Shown here: positions 42,292 to 51,128 of the stretch, piece after piece
Layout of the letters: each line of letters opens with the position of its first letter
Position numbering within the stretch: position 1 is the stretch's first letter
Source: Prauserella cavernicola
GTDB lineage: Bacteria; Actinomycetota; Actinomycetes; Mycobacteriales; Pseudonocardiaceae
Reading direction: 5' to 3'
Assembly: GCF_016595675.1 (NCBI RefSeq)
Contig: NZ_JAENJH010000010.1
Location: forward strand, 124,001-188,000
DNA length: 64,000 bases
Notes under the pieces: generated by a model
Databases searched by the model: none
What the model was told of the DNA's origin: nothing
Seen by the model: only the letters and a program-made list of their open reading frames with translations
Program-made: the position numbers and the translations under genes

Positions 42292-43563
42292 TCAGCAGAC
42301 GCTGTCGGCCGGCTTCGGCGTGGCGAGCCGGAACAACGGCCTCAGCTTGAGGCCGATCCACGTGCCGCCCAGCGCGAACAGGCCCCACAGCCAGCCGTGC
42401 AGGCTGCCGGTGGAGATGCCGCCGAGGTAGGCGCCGATGTTGCAGCCGCCCGCCAGGCGAGCGCCGATGCCCATCAGGATCCCGCCCAGCACGGCGGCGA
42501 CCGCGGTGCGCCACGGGATCTCGGAGTGGATCTTCCACGCACCCGCCAGCGACGCGGCGATCGCGGCGCCGAGGATGATGCCGACGTTGGTCAGCGTGGT
42601 CTTGTCCGTCCACACCGGACTCGCCAGTGCCTCGGCGTTCTTGGTGGTCTGCCAGAATTCCCACGTCTCCGGGTGCAGGCCGAACAGCTGCAGGAGCTTT
42701 GCTCCCCACAGCGCGAACGAGAACGTGACACCCCAGATGCCACCCGAAACGAGCACCACGGCGGCGGCCAGCACGCCCAATACCAGCGCGCCGACCAGCA
42801 GCGGCCACGAGCCACGGAACACGCGGGCGAACCCGCGGGCGGTGGGCACGGCACCGATCGGCGGCGGGTTGCGGCGCGACTGCACGATCCTGGTGACCAC
42901 CACGATGGCGAGCAGAGCGGCGATGGTGATCGCCCACGAACCGAACCAGCCCACGTGGTCGGCGAGTGCCACGCCCTCGATCTCCGGCCAGCCGTCGAAC
43001 GCGGGGAAGGCGGCGGTGTAGATCACCGAGCCCGCGATGAACCCGCCCAGTGTCAGCACGATCGTCGACTGACCCGAGCCGACCGCGAACAGCGTTCCGG
43101 ACGCGCACGCCCCGCCGAGCTGCATACCGATGGCGAACACCATGGCGCCGATGAACAGTGGCAGTCCGATCGGCCCCGCCGTGAACTCGGGCGTGGCGCC
43201 GAACAACCCTGACCCGGTGGTGGCGATCAGCGCGATCAGCGTGGCCGCCGTGCCGAGCAGCAGTGCGTGCGCTCGCAGCCCCTCACCGTTGCCCACCGAG
43301 ATCAGCTGCCGCCACGCCGAGGTGAACCCGAAGCGCGAGTGGAACAGCGCCCCGCCCAGGAACAGGCCGATCACGAGCAGCGCACCGAACCGCTCGCCGT
43401 GCACCGCCCAGACGTAGGAGCTCAGCCCCACGGCCAGTACCCCGGAGATCGCGAGCGGCACCACCTTGACCGGCTCTTCGGGGGCCGGTTGTGGCGCGGC
43501 ACACGACGTGGGTGACTTCAGCAAAAAATTGCGGCCCGAAAAATTGTCTGTCGGTGCGGACAA
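42292..43563 (-). CDS. YeeE/YedE-family membrane transporter
   Basis: 423 aa from TTG 43563 (GGAG 5 nt upstream; a GTG further upstream is possible). About nine to ten membrane helices. It has the paired family motifs GGACASGTLFAVGSG (first half) and GGCNIGAYLGG (second half), each with the conserved Cys that in characterised members passes thiosulfate. It resembles the long YedE form rather than the short YeeE. No sulfurtransferase (TusA-like) gene is adjacent. Substrate thiosulfate or another sulfur compound (inferred). The N-terminal 30 residues are polar. Confidence 0.85.
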   Translation of the reverse strand: MSAPTDNFSGRNFLLKSPTSCAAPQPAPEEPVKVVPLAISGVLAVGLSSYVWAVHGERFGALLVIGLFLGGALFHSRFGFTSAWRQLISVGNGEGLRAHALLLGTAATLIALIATTGSGLFGATPEFTAGPIGLPLFIGAMVFAIGMQLGGACASGTLFAVGSGQSTIVLTLGGFIAGSVIYTAAFPAFDGWPEIEGVALADHVGWFGSWAITIAALLAIVVVTRIVQSRRNPPPIGAVPTARGFARVFRGSWPLLVGALVLGVLAAAVVLVSGGIWGVTFSFALWGAKLLQLFGLHPETWEFWQTTKNAEALASPVWTDKTTLTNVGIILGAAIAASLAGAWKIHSEIPWRTAVAAVLGGILMGIGARLAGGCNIGAYLGGISTGSLHGWLWGLFALGGTWIGLKLRPLFRLATPKPADSVC

Positions 43564-43730
43564 GGGAGCTCCAAGAGGGAGATGCTGTAGGTGAATCACC
43601 GCCAGGTTAAGCCACCGTGAAGCCGCCTGTGGAGGTGATCCCACGGTGTGGGCGGCTCGCCCGCGAATTGTTCGTCACAATTCGCGGCCGCCGAATCGGA
43701 CGTTATTCCCGGCGCCGATAGGCTCCTCGC

Positions 43731-44741
43731 GTGGAACCGCTTCGCATCGGAGTTCTGGGCGCGGCGAGGATCGCCGAGTCCGCCATCGCCGTCCCCGCCG
43801 ACGCCGCCGGACACCGGCTGGTCGCCGTCGCGGCCCGCGACCGGTCCAGGGCCGAAGACTTCGCCGCCCGGCATGGTGTCGAACGCGTGCTGGAGAACTA
43901 CGCGGACGTGCTCGCCGATCCCGAGGTCGAAGTGGTCTACAACCCCTTGGCCAACGGGCTGCACGGCCCGTGGAACCTCGCGGCCGTGCGCGCGGGCAAG
44001 CACGTGCTGAGCGAGAAGCCGTTCGCGTGCGACCCGGCCGAGGCCGCCGAGGTGTTCGACGCCGCGCGGCGCGCGGGCGTGACGGTGCTGCCCGCCTACC
44101 ACTACCTGCACCACCCGGTGACGCGGCGACTGCTGGAGCTGCTCGGCTCCGGCGAGCTGGGGCAGCTGCGCGCGGTGGAGACCGACACGGTCATCGCCGC
44201 GCCCCCTGACGACGACCCGCGCTGGTCGCTGGAGCTCGCGGGCGGCGCGCTGATGGACGTCGGCTGCTACGGCCTGCACCTGCACCAGCTGCTGGCGTCG
44301 TGGGCGGGCGGCGCCCCGCGCGTGCTCGGGGCGCGGGCCGGTGAACGCGCGGGCAGGCCTGGTGTGGACGAGTGGCTCGACGCGACGCTGGACTTCCCGG
44401 GCGGCGCCACGGGTGCGCTGCGGTGCCACCTGGCGGGCGAGGACATGCGCTTCGCGGCCAGGCTGACGGGTTCGCGTGGCGAGGCGGTCGCGGCATCGTT
44501 CGTCCGGCCCGATCTCGACGACGCCGTCACGATCACCACCGGCGAGGGCACGCGCACCGAGCACCTCGGGCGGCGCTCGTCGTTCGCCTACCAGCTGGAC
44601 GCCCTCGCCGAGCACCTGCGCACCGGCACGCCCTTGCCCGTGGACGACGTGCACGAGCTGGCGACGACGCGGCTCGTCGACGACTGCTACCGCGCGGCGG
44701 GGCTGCCGCCGCGGCCACGCTCGACGGTGCGCGTCCGCTGA
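43731..44741 (+). CDS. Gfo/Idh/MocA-family oxidoreductase
   Basis: 336 aa. N-terminal NAD(P) Rossmann fold: RIGVLGAARIAESAIAVPAD, then YNPLANGLHGPWNLAAVRAG and KHVLSEKPFACD with the catalytic Lys; C-terminal dimerisation/substrate domain with GGALMDVGCYGLHLHQLL containing the conserved Asp and His. The substrate, probably a sugar or cyclitol derivative, cannot be told. GTG 6 nt after TAGGCT (leaderless). Confidence 0.88.
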   Translation: MEPLRIGVLGAARIAESAIAVPADAAGHRLVAVAARDRSRAEDFAARHGVERVLENYADVLADPEVEVVYNPLANGLHGPWNLAAVRAGKHVLSEKPFACDPAEAAEVFDAARRAGVTVLPAYHYLHHPVTRRLLELLGSGELGQLRAVETDTVIAAPPDDDPRWSLELAGGALMDVGCYGLHLHQLLASWAGGAPRVLGARAGERAGRPGVDEWLDATLDFPGGATGALRCHLAGEDMRFAARLTGSRGEAVAASFVRPDLDDAVTITTGEGTRTEHLGRRSSFAYQLDALAEHLRTGTPLPVDDVHELATTRLVDDCYRAAGLPPRPRSTVRVR

Positions 44742-44776
44742 ACCGGCGGCCCCTGGCCTTGTTAGGGTCCCGCCCG

Positions 44777-44833
44777 GTGATCGACGAGAGGCAGGCGTTC
44801 GTGAACGACTTCGAGAGCGCGGGGCGCCCGTGA
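44777..44833 (+). CDS. possible 18-aa leader peptide coupled to the ABC ATPase
   Basis: GTG at 44777 opens an 18-codon frame (VIDERQAFVNDFESAGRP) whose TGA overlaps the ATPase GTG by 4 nt. A TAGGGT -10 box (44763-44768) lies 8 nt before it, so the transcript would start almost at this codon. It may simply couple translation of the next gene. No homologue is known to me. Confidence 0.3.
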   Translation: MIDERQAFVNDFESAGRP

Positions 44834-45627
44834 CCGTGCACCTGTCCGGCGCCGGACCCGTACTGGAGGTCCGTGACGTCGACCTCGTGCGCCAGGGCGC
44901 TTATCTGCTCCGGTCGGTGTCGCTCACCGTGTCGCGCGGACAGCACTGGGCGCTGCTCGGCGGCAACGGCGCTGGCAAGAGCACCCTGCTCGGGCTGCTC
45001 GGGGCGCGCACGCATCCCACTCGCGGCACGGTGGAGGTGCTCGGCCACCGACTCGGCAAGGTCGACCTGCGGCAGCTGCGCGCGTTCGTCGGCCACGTCG
45101 ACCCTCGCTACCCGCTCACCACGCCGCTGCGCGTGCTCGATGTCGTGCTCACGGGCCTGACGAACACGACGGAGCCGGTGCCGCGCAGGCAGCCGACGCC
45201 GGATCAGGTGGCGCGGGCCGACGAGCTCATCGGCATGCTCGGGCTCGCGACGCGCCGTGACGCTCGCTGGCCGGTCCTGTCGCAGGGCGAACGTGGGCGG
45301 GCGCTGATCGCCAGGGCACTGCTGGCGCGCCCGACCCTGCTGCTGCTGGACGAGCCGGCCACCGGACTCGACCTCGCCGCCAGGGAGCAGCTGCTGAGCA
45401 GCCTCGACGCTCTGCGGGTGGAGCAGCCCGAGCTCGCGACGGTACTGGTGACCCACCACCTCGAGGAACTGCCCGCGAGCACCACCCACGCGCTGCTGCT
45501 GCGGGAAGGCCGGGTGCTGGCCTCCGGCGTCGCGGACGAGGTGCTCACCAGCGACCACGTCACCAAGGCCTTCGACCACCCCGTGCGCATCACGCGGGAG
45601 GACGGGCGCTGGGCCGCCCGCGCCTGA
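44830..45627 (+). CDS. ABC transporter ATP-binding protein, stand-alone
   Basis: 265 aa from GTG 44830. Walker A GGNGAGKSTLLGLLG (about 46-60), signature LSQGERGRALIARALLARP, Walker B TLLLLDEPATGLD and the switch VLVTHHLEELP. The signature begins LSQGE rather than LSGGQ. The sequence type is that of YlmA/ModF-like ATPases, which lack a partner permease next door, and none is seen here. The substrate or role is open. Confidence 0.88.
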   Translation: MTVHLSGAGPVLEVRDVDLVRQGAYLLRSVSLTVSRGQHWALLGGNGAGKSTLLGLLGARTHPTRGTVEVLGHRLGKVDLRQLRAFVGHVDPRYPLTTPLRVLDVVLTGLTNTTEPVPRRQPTPDQVARADELIGMLGLATRRDARWPVLSQGERGRALIARALLARPTLLLLDEPATGLDLAAREQLLSSLDALRVEQPELATVLVTHHLEELPASTTHALLLREGRVLASGVADEVLTSDHVTKAFDHPVRITREDGRWAARA

Positions 45628-45714
45628 GGTTTGCCGTTTCAGCAATTTCGTTTGCCGGTTCTGTCGACGCGCGCGCATAGTGCGAAGAGCAGGACCAGTG
45701 GAGGGAGTCGCACG

Positions 45715-46680
45715 GTGAACGAGACATACGACGTCGTGGTGGTCGGGGGCGGCGCCGCGGGGCTGAGCGGAGCCGTGGCGCTGGCGCGCTCGCGCCGGTC
45801 GGTGCTGGTGGTCGACGCGGGCGACCCGCGCAACGCCCCCGCCGACGGAGTGCACAACTACCTCGGGCTCGACGGCACGCCACCCGGCGAGCTGGTGCGG
45901 CGCGGCCGCGCCGAGGTCACGGGCTACGGCGGCGAGCTCGTCGCCGACCACGTCACGGCCGCGGAACCGCTGGCGGACGGCGGGTTCGGGCTCGTCCTCG
46001 CCGAGCGTGGTCCGGTGCGCGCCCGGCGGCTGCTGCTCGCGACCGGCCTCGTCGACGAACTGCCCGACGTGCCGGGGCTCGCGGCGCGCTGGGGCCGCGA
46101 CGTGCTGCACTGCCCGTACTGCCACGGCTGGGAGGTACGCGACCAGGCGATCGGCATCCTCGGCACCGGCCCGATGACGCTGCACCAGGCGATGCTGTTC
46201 CGCCAGCTCAGCGACGACGTCACGGTGTTCTCGCACACCGGGCCCGCGCTCAGCGACGACGAGCGCGAACAGCTGGCCGCGCGCGACATCGCGGTGGTGG
46301 ACGGCGAGGTTACCGGAATCGAGGTGACCGGCGACCGGCTCACCGGCGTCCGGCTGGCCTCGGGGGAGGTCGTCGCGCGCGCGGCGCTGGCCGTCGCCAC
46401 CCGGACGACCGCCAGGATCGACGGGTTCGCCGGGCTGGGCCTGGAGACCGCCGAGCTGGAGGTGAGCGGCCAGGTCATCGCCACCTACGTCCCCTCGGAC
46501 CCGATCGGCGCCACGTCGGTGCCCGGCGTGTGGGTGGCGGGCAACATCACCGATCCGCGTGGTCAGGTGATGGCCTCCGCCGCGGCGGGGCTGGGGGCCG
46601 GTGCGGTGATCAACGCCGACCTCGCCCAGGAGGAGATGCGCGAGGCCGTCGCCGCGCGCCGCACGGCCGCCGTGCCGTGA
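45715..46680 (+). CDS. thioredoxin reductase-like FAD/NAD(P) oxidoreductase
   Basis: 321 aa. FAD-binding VVVVGGGAAGLSGAVALARS (about 7-26), redox CxxC in HCPYCHGWE (C133, C136), the NAD(P)-binding region at IGILGTGPMTLHQA, and the C-terminal FAD motif GVWVAGNITDPRGQVM. The NAD(P) motif GxGxxx is less canonical than in TrxB, as in low-molecular-weight thioredoxin-reductase-like proteins of actinomycetes. GTG start. The electron acceptor is unknown. The MFS gene follows 59 bp later. Confidence 0.88.
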   Translation: MNETYDVVVVGGGAAGLSGAVALARSRRSVLVVDAGDPRNAPADGVHNYLGLDGTPPGELVRRGRAEVTGYGGELVADHVTAAEPLADGGFGLVLAERGPVRARRLLLATGLVDELPDVPGLAARWGRDVLHCPYCHGWEVRDQAIGILGTGPMTLHQAMLFRQLSDDVTVFSHTGPALSDDEREQLAARDIAVVDGEVTGIEVTGDRLTGVRLASGEVVARAALAVATRTTARIDGFAGLGLETAELEVSGQVIATYVPSDPIGATSVPGVWVAGNITDPRGQVMASAAAGLGAGAVINADLAQEEMREAVAARRTAAVP

Positions 46681-46739
46681 CGGGTCCGCGGGCGGGGCGC
46701 GTCTTGCACGCGCTCCGGTCGCGGACGACCATCACCTCC

Positions 46740-48269
46740 ATGACGACGAGTGGCGCGGCCCCGCCCGCCCTGCGCTACAAGGAGGCCGCGGGCCGGTGGG
46801 TGCTGCTGGCCACGGTGCTGGGGTCGGGCCTGACGTTCATCGACGCGACGGTCGTCAACATCGCGCTTCCCGACATCGGCAGGAGCCTCGGCGCGAGCAC
46901 GGCGGCTCTACAGTGGACGGTCAACGGCTACACGCTCAGCCTCGCCGCGCTCATCCTGCTGGGCGGCTCGCTCGGCGACCGCTTCGGCAGGCGGCGGCTG
47001 TTCCTCGTCGGCGTCACGTGGTTCGCGCTCGCGTCACTGCTGTGCGCTGTGTCGCCGACCGTGGAGGTGCTCGTGGCGGCCCGGCTGCTGCAGGGCGTCG
47101 GCGGCGCGTTGCTCACCCCGGGTGCCCTCGCGATCCTGGAGGCGTCGTTCCACCCCGACGACCGTGCGAGAGCCATCGGCGCGTGGTCCGGGCTGGCCGG
47201 GGTCGCCGGCGCGTTCGGCCCGTTCCTCGGTGGCTGGCTCGTGGAGCTCGCGAGCTGGCGGCTGATCTTCCTCATCAACGTGCCGGTGGCGCTGGTGGTG
47301 TGGGTCGTCGCCGCGCGGCACGTGCCCGAGACCAGGGACCCGACCGTGCAGGGCAAGCTCGACGTCGCGGGCGCGGTGCTCGGCGCGCTCGGGCTCGCGG
47401 GGCTCACCTACGGCTTCACCGCGTGGCCCGACCAGGGGCCAGGCTCGGCGGTGGTGCTCGGCAGCCTGGGCCTCGGCGTCGCGGGCATGGTCGGTTTCGT
47501 GCTGACCGAGCGGCGTTCCGCGCATCCGATGCTGCCGCTGAGCATCTTCGGCTCACGCGCCTTCACCGCCACCAACCTGGTGACCTTCGCGGTGTACGCG
47601 GCGCTGGGCGGAGTGTTCTTCCTGGTCGTGCTGAACCTGCAGGTCGTGTCGGGCTTCCCGCCGCTGGAGGCCGGCATCGCGCTGCTGCCGGTGACCGTGC
47701 TGATGCTGCTGCTCTCGGCGCGCGCGGGCGCGCTGTCCCAGCGCATCGGGCCGAGGATCCCGATGACCGTCGGCCCGCTCGTGTGCGCGGGCGCGCTCGT
47801 GCTGCTGTCGCGCATCGGGCCGGACGCCAGCTACCTCGGCGACGTGCTGCCGCCGGTGATCCTGCTGGGACTCGGGCTGTCGACGACCGTCGCACCGCTG
47901 ACGGCCACCGCGCTGGGCTCGGTCGCCGACCGGCACGCCGGCATCGCGAGCGGGGTGAACAACGCCGTCGCCAGGGCCGCGGGCCTGCTCGCGGTGGCGG
48001 TGCTCCCGCTCGCGGCTGGACTCGGCACGGGTAGCCTCACCGATCCCGTCGCACTCGAACCCGCCTATCACGCGGCGATGCTGATCTGCGCGGGCCTGCT
48101 CGTGGTGGGCGCCCTCATCGCGGTGATCTGGGTGCCGAGCAGGCTCGCCAAGCGCCCGCCCGAGCCGGAGGCGAGCCCGGTGCGGGTGCACTGCGCGGTC
48201 GCGGGCACCCCGCTGCACCCGAACGCGGGGTCGGGCAGCGCGACGGCCCCCGAAAACGGACGGAGCTAG
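46740..48269 (+). CDS. DHA2-family MFS drug exporter
   Basis: 509 aa, 14 membrane helices. Family motifs: LTFIDATVVNIALPDIGRSL in helix 1, motif A GSLGDRFGRRRLFLVG, and motif C-like AFGPFLGGWLVELASWRLIF. A proton-driven multidrug or metabolite exporter of the EmrB/QacA type. No regulator is adjacent. It overlaps the next, convergent gene by 4 bp. An upstream reading from 46530 would overlap the reductase and is not supported. Confidence 0.9.
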   Translation: MTTSGAAPPALRYKEAAGRWVLLATVLGSGLTFIDATVVNIALPDIGRSLGASTAALQWTVNGYTLSLAALILLGGSLGDRFGRRRLFLVGVTWFALASLLCAVSPTVEVLVAARLLQGVGGALLTPGALAILEASFHPDDRARAIGAWSGLAGVAGAFGPFLGGWLVELASWRLIFLINVPVALVVWVVAARHVPETRDPTVQGKLDVAGAVLGALGLAGLTYGFTAWPDQGPGSAVVLGSLGLGVAGMVGFVLTERRSAHPMLPLSIFGSRAFTATNLVTFAVYAALGGVFFLVVLNLQVVSGFPPLEAGIALLPVTVLMLLLSARAGALSQRIGPRIPMTVGPLVCAGALVLLSRIGPDASYLGDVLPPVILLGLGLSTTVAPLTATALGSVADRHAGIASGVNNAVARAAGLLAVAVLPLAAGLGTGSLTDPVALEPAYHAAMLICAGLLVVGALIAVIWVPSRLAKRPPEPEASPVRVHCAVAGTPLHPNAGSGSATAPENGRS

Positions 48270-48853
48270 CGACCCTCACGCGCGATCCGCGGCCGCGCGG
48301 GCCGGTGTCCGGCGAGCTCGGCGAGCCGCCCGTCCACGCCAGGGGTGGCGAACGTGGTGTGCACGGCGAGGCAGGCCGGGCAGTCCTCCAGCGCTGGGCA
48401 GACCAGCGCGATCAGCGTGCGCAGCGCGGGTTCCAGGTCGGTCCTGGCCACCGCCACCAGGATGCACCTGGCGCCGAGCGCCTTCTCGGAGCTCAGCGGG
48501 TCGGCGAGGTACTTCGGGAACCCGAGCCGCAGCAGCGCCTCCCGCACCGGAGTCTGCGCGAGCATCGTGTACGCGGTCGGATCGAGGTAGGCGGCCCGCT
48601 GGTCGAGCTGTGTGCACAGCCGGTGCCCCCGCAGCACGCGTCGGCGCAACGGCAGGTCGTCGAGCAGCTGGTCGGCGAGTTTTCGGTAGAAACCGTCCCG
48701 ATGGAAAACGGAGGCGAGCAATTCGCCGGGAACGCCGGGTGCACCGGTGAGAAATCGCCGGGCCCTGACCCTGGCCGCCTCGCGGCCGCGCTGAGGAACT
48801 GGTTCGGTCCTCCGGTGCAGCGCGCCCACACCGATCAACCTAGGAACAACCAC
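48266..48853 (-). CDS. protein of unknown function
   Basis: 195 aa from GTG 48853. No family recognised. N-terminal 45 residues are Arg-rich; the middle is helical (LADQLLDDLPLRRRVLRGHR, TAYTMLAQTPVREALLRLGF), and near the C-terminus ALEDCPACLAVHTTF has a CPxC pair. No membrane segment. The N-terminal start is uncertain, and a start nearer FLTGAPGVPGELLAS is possible. Convergent with the exporter and divergent from the EACC1-like gene. Confidence 0.45.
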   Translation of the reverse strand: MVVPRLIGVGALHRRTEPVPQRGREAARVRARRFLTGAPGVPGELLASVFHRDGFYRKLADQLLDDLPLRRRVLRGHRLCTQLDQRAAYLDPTAYTMLAQTPVREALLRLGFPKYLADPLSSEKALGARCILVAVARTDLEPALRTLIALVCPALEDCPACLAVHTTFATPGVDGRLAELAGHRPARPRIAREGR

Positions 48854-49015
48854 CGCTCCGCGTCAGTCGCCTGATCGGTGATATCACTCCTGGTCGCCGA
48901 CGGTCCGTCTACTCCGGACGAGTCGTTTCGCGCCGCCAATCGGGTCGCGTACCGCCGCACTCGTGAATTTCAATTGCCGTTCAGCGCGCGCGTGCTCGCG
49001 GCTAGCATTTTCCGA

Positions 49016-49378
49016 ATGGTGGAGGCCGGGGTGGTAGCCGCCACGACGGGCGGCTCCGAGCACGATCTGCGCTCGCTCGCGTTCTGGCTGCGGTCCGAGG
49101 ACGAGTTCCGAGGCAGGGTCGAGCTCGAGGAGGCTCCCGCACACCGGGGTGAACCGTCGAGCGAGCTCGACGCCGTGGTCACGGTGCTGCCGCCCGCCGC
49201 GGCGTCGTCGTTTGCGAGTTCGGTGCTGGCCTGGCTCACGCATCATCACGGGGTGCACACCCTCTCGCTCACCGTCCGCAGTGCGGCGGGCGCGCAGGCC
49301 AGTCTCAGCTGTCACGCCACCGACGACCCCCGGCAGCTCGCCGGCACCATCCGCCGCCTGCTGGGCGATGGCTCGTAA
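49016..49378 (+). CDS. EACC1-like (effector-associated constant component) protein
   Basis: 120 aa from ATG 49016, which lies 7 nt after a TAGCAT box (leaderless). The layout HDLRSLAFWLRSEDEFRGRV, a Pro-Gly-Glu loop, ELDAVVTVLPPAAASSFASS, LAWLTHHHGVHTLSLTVRSA and a final LAGTIRRLLGDGS matches effector-associated constant component 1 proteins, which in actinomycetes sit next to caspase-, trypsin- or NTPase-type conflict effectors. No such effector is adjacent here. A longer frame from 48878 exists but is less family-like. Confidence 0.6.
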   Translation: MVEAGVVAATTGGSEHDLRSLAFWLRSEDEFRGRVELEEAPAHRGEPSSELDAVVTVLPPAAASSFASSVLAWLTHHHGVHTLSLTVRSAAGAQASLSCHATDDPRQLAGTIRRLLGDGS

Positions 49379-49403
49379 CGGTGGTCCACAGTGGAACCCC
49401 CGG

Positions 49404-50942
49404 TCAGGGCTGCTGGTCGTCGACCGCGAGCGTGATGAGCATCGCCAGCCGGGTGCGCGGGTCGTCGAGCCGCAGCGTGGCGATCTCGGCCATCTTGCGC
49501 ATGCGGTAGCGCACCGTGTTGGGGTGCACGCCGAGCCGCGTGGCCGCGGCATTCGGGTCGCCCTGCGCCTCAAGCCACGCCCGCAGCGTCTCCAGGAACC
49601 GGGTGGAGTGCGCGCCGTCGTGGCGGGCGAGCTCGGCGATCGGGCCCCGGGACGGGATCCGGCCCGCCGAGGCCGCGGTGCGCAGGCGCTGCAACAGGAT
49701 CTCGTCCCACGCCTCGTCGTAGCAGACCGGCGGGGTGCCGGGCCTGCGGGAGTGCAGTGCGAGGCTCTCGTCGGCCTCCTGCCTGCTGGCCGGGACCTCG
49801 GCCGGTTCGGCGACCGCGCCGACGCCCGCGCTCAGCGTCACGTGGCCTGGCAGGCCGCGCGTCAGGTCGCGGACCCAGTCGCGGGCAGGTTCGGGGTCGT
49901 CGTCGCAGGGCAGCAGCGTGTAGACGGTGTTGCCGAAGAGCGTGGTGCGCCCTGGCCGCGACCAGCCGAAGCCCGTGGTGGCGCGCTCGAACGCCAGCAG
50001 GATCGCGGCGTGGCGCTCATGCCGGGTGTGGGCCTGCAGCGCGATCACCCGAAGCGGCCGGGGCGCGAGCCCGAGCTTGCCGATGATCGCCGTGGCGTCC
50101 GGTGTCCCCTCCAGCAGCTGGATGACCAGCTCCGACTCCACCTGGCGCTCCAGGTCGGCGCTCACCCGCGAGCGAAGCAGGTGCAGTGCGACCGTGTGCG
50201 CGCCGTCGGTCAGCACCCTCGCGTGCACGGGGTCCAGCGGGGCCTCGCAGCTGACCCACAGCGAGCCGAGCAGTTCGCTGCCCGCCCTGACCGCGACCAC
50301 CGTGCGCCCGCGCATGCCGTGCTCGGGCGCCTCCGCGACGAACAGCGGCGCGTCGGACGTGGCGAGGTGCGTGAACACGCCGCGCTCCTCGAACAGCGCG
50401 CGCACCGGCTCGGGGACGCGCCTGCCCAGGATCGTGTCGAGGCGCGCGGGATCGGGCTCGTGCTGCAGGCTCGAGTACGCCATCACGCGCGAGAGCTGGT
50501 CCTCGATCATGATCGGCCCGCCCGCGGCCGCGGCGATGGCGTCGGCCAGCGCGAACAGGTCGCTCGGCCCCCGGCCGGACTCCGTCTCGCGGCCCTCCAG
50601 CACGAGGCCGTAGACGATGCCCGCCACCTGGTTCCACGACACGCGCGGGTCCGCCAGCAGCACGCACACGCCGTGCTCGAGCGCCAGCGCGGTGACGTCG
50701 GCGGCCGGCTCCTCCTCTGTACGGACCAGCACCACCTTGGCCTGGGCCGTCACCGCGAGCTCCACGGCGGAGCGCAGTTCCGGGATCCCCACGGCGAGCA
50801 GCGCGTCTCCCACGGTGGGTCCCGGCGTTGTGGGGTCGTGCATGGCGACGCTGTGCAGTTCGGCGTCGCGGCCGTGCCGGTTGCCTGTCACCCGGATGCC
50901 GTACCCGCCCAGGATGTTGATCAGGCGATCGAGTCTGACCAT
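49404..50942 (-). CDS. PucR-family transcriptional regulator
   Basis: 512 aa. N-terminal PucR ligand-type domain (about 1-140, RLDRLINILGGYGIRVTGNR), a GAF/GGDEF-like middle (PIMIEDQLSRVMAYSSLQHE), and a C-terminal HTH_30 (NAAATRLGVHPNTVRYRMRK). PucR proteins control amino-acid, purine or proline catabolism. The start may be ATG 50942 or 50954. It is divergent from a FAD amino-acid oxidase, with a symmetrical site between, the likely target. Confidence 0.9.
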   Translation of the reverse strand: MVRLDRLINILGGYGIRVTGNRHGRDAELHSVAMHDPTTPGPTVGDALLAVGIPELRSAVELAVTAQAKVVLVRTEEEPAADVTALALEHGVCVLLADPRVSWNQVAGIVYGLVLEGRETESGRGPSDLFALADAIAAAAGGPIMIEDQLSRVMAYSSLQHEPDPARLDTILGRRVPEPVRALFEERGVFTHLATSDAPLFVAEAPEHGMRGRTVVAVRAGSELLGSLWVSCEAPLDPVHARVLTDGAHTVALHLLRSRVSADLERQVESELVIQLLEGTPDATAIIGKLGLAPRPLRVIALQAHTRHERHAAILLAFERATTGFGWSRPGRTTLFGNTVYTLLPCDDDPEPARDWVRDLTRGLPGHVTLSAGVGAVAEPAEVPASRQEADESLALHSRRPGTPPVCYDEAWDEILLQRLRTAASAGRIPSRGPIAELARHDGAHSTRFLETLRAWLEAQGDPNAAATRLGVHPNTVRYRMRKMAEIATLRLDDPRTRLAMLITLAVDDQQP

Positions 50943-51042
50943 TCGACGACCCATCTCACCAGGGAAAAGTTCGTGCCGAGCCGGTGGGCGAGCCCGGTGG
51001 GCCGATCCTAGCGCTGGCGGAACCGGACAAGCCAGCGCGTTG

Positions 51043-51065
51043 CGATTGTTCGATCTCGACAATCG
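51043..51065. promoter_or_regulatory. inverted repeat between pucR-type and oxidase genes
   Basis: CGATTGT (51043-51049) and ACAATCG (51059-51065), separated by 9 bp, in the 170-bp divergent region. AT-richer than surroundings. Probable binding site of the adjacent PucR regulator (inferred). Confidence 0.5.
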
Positions 51066-51128
51066 GGTAAAGGCTTCGTTCACCCATGCTCGCGATAGAG
51101 GAGTTGTGCCGCTACCGGGAAGGTGTTC

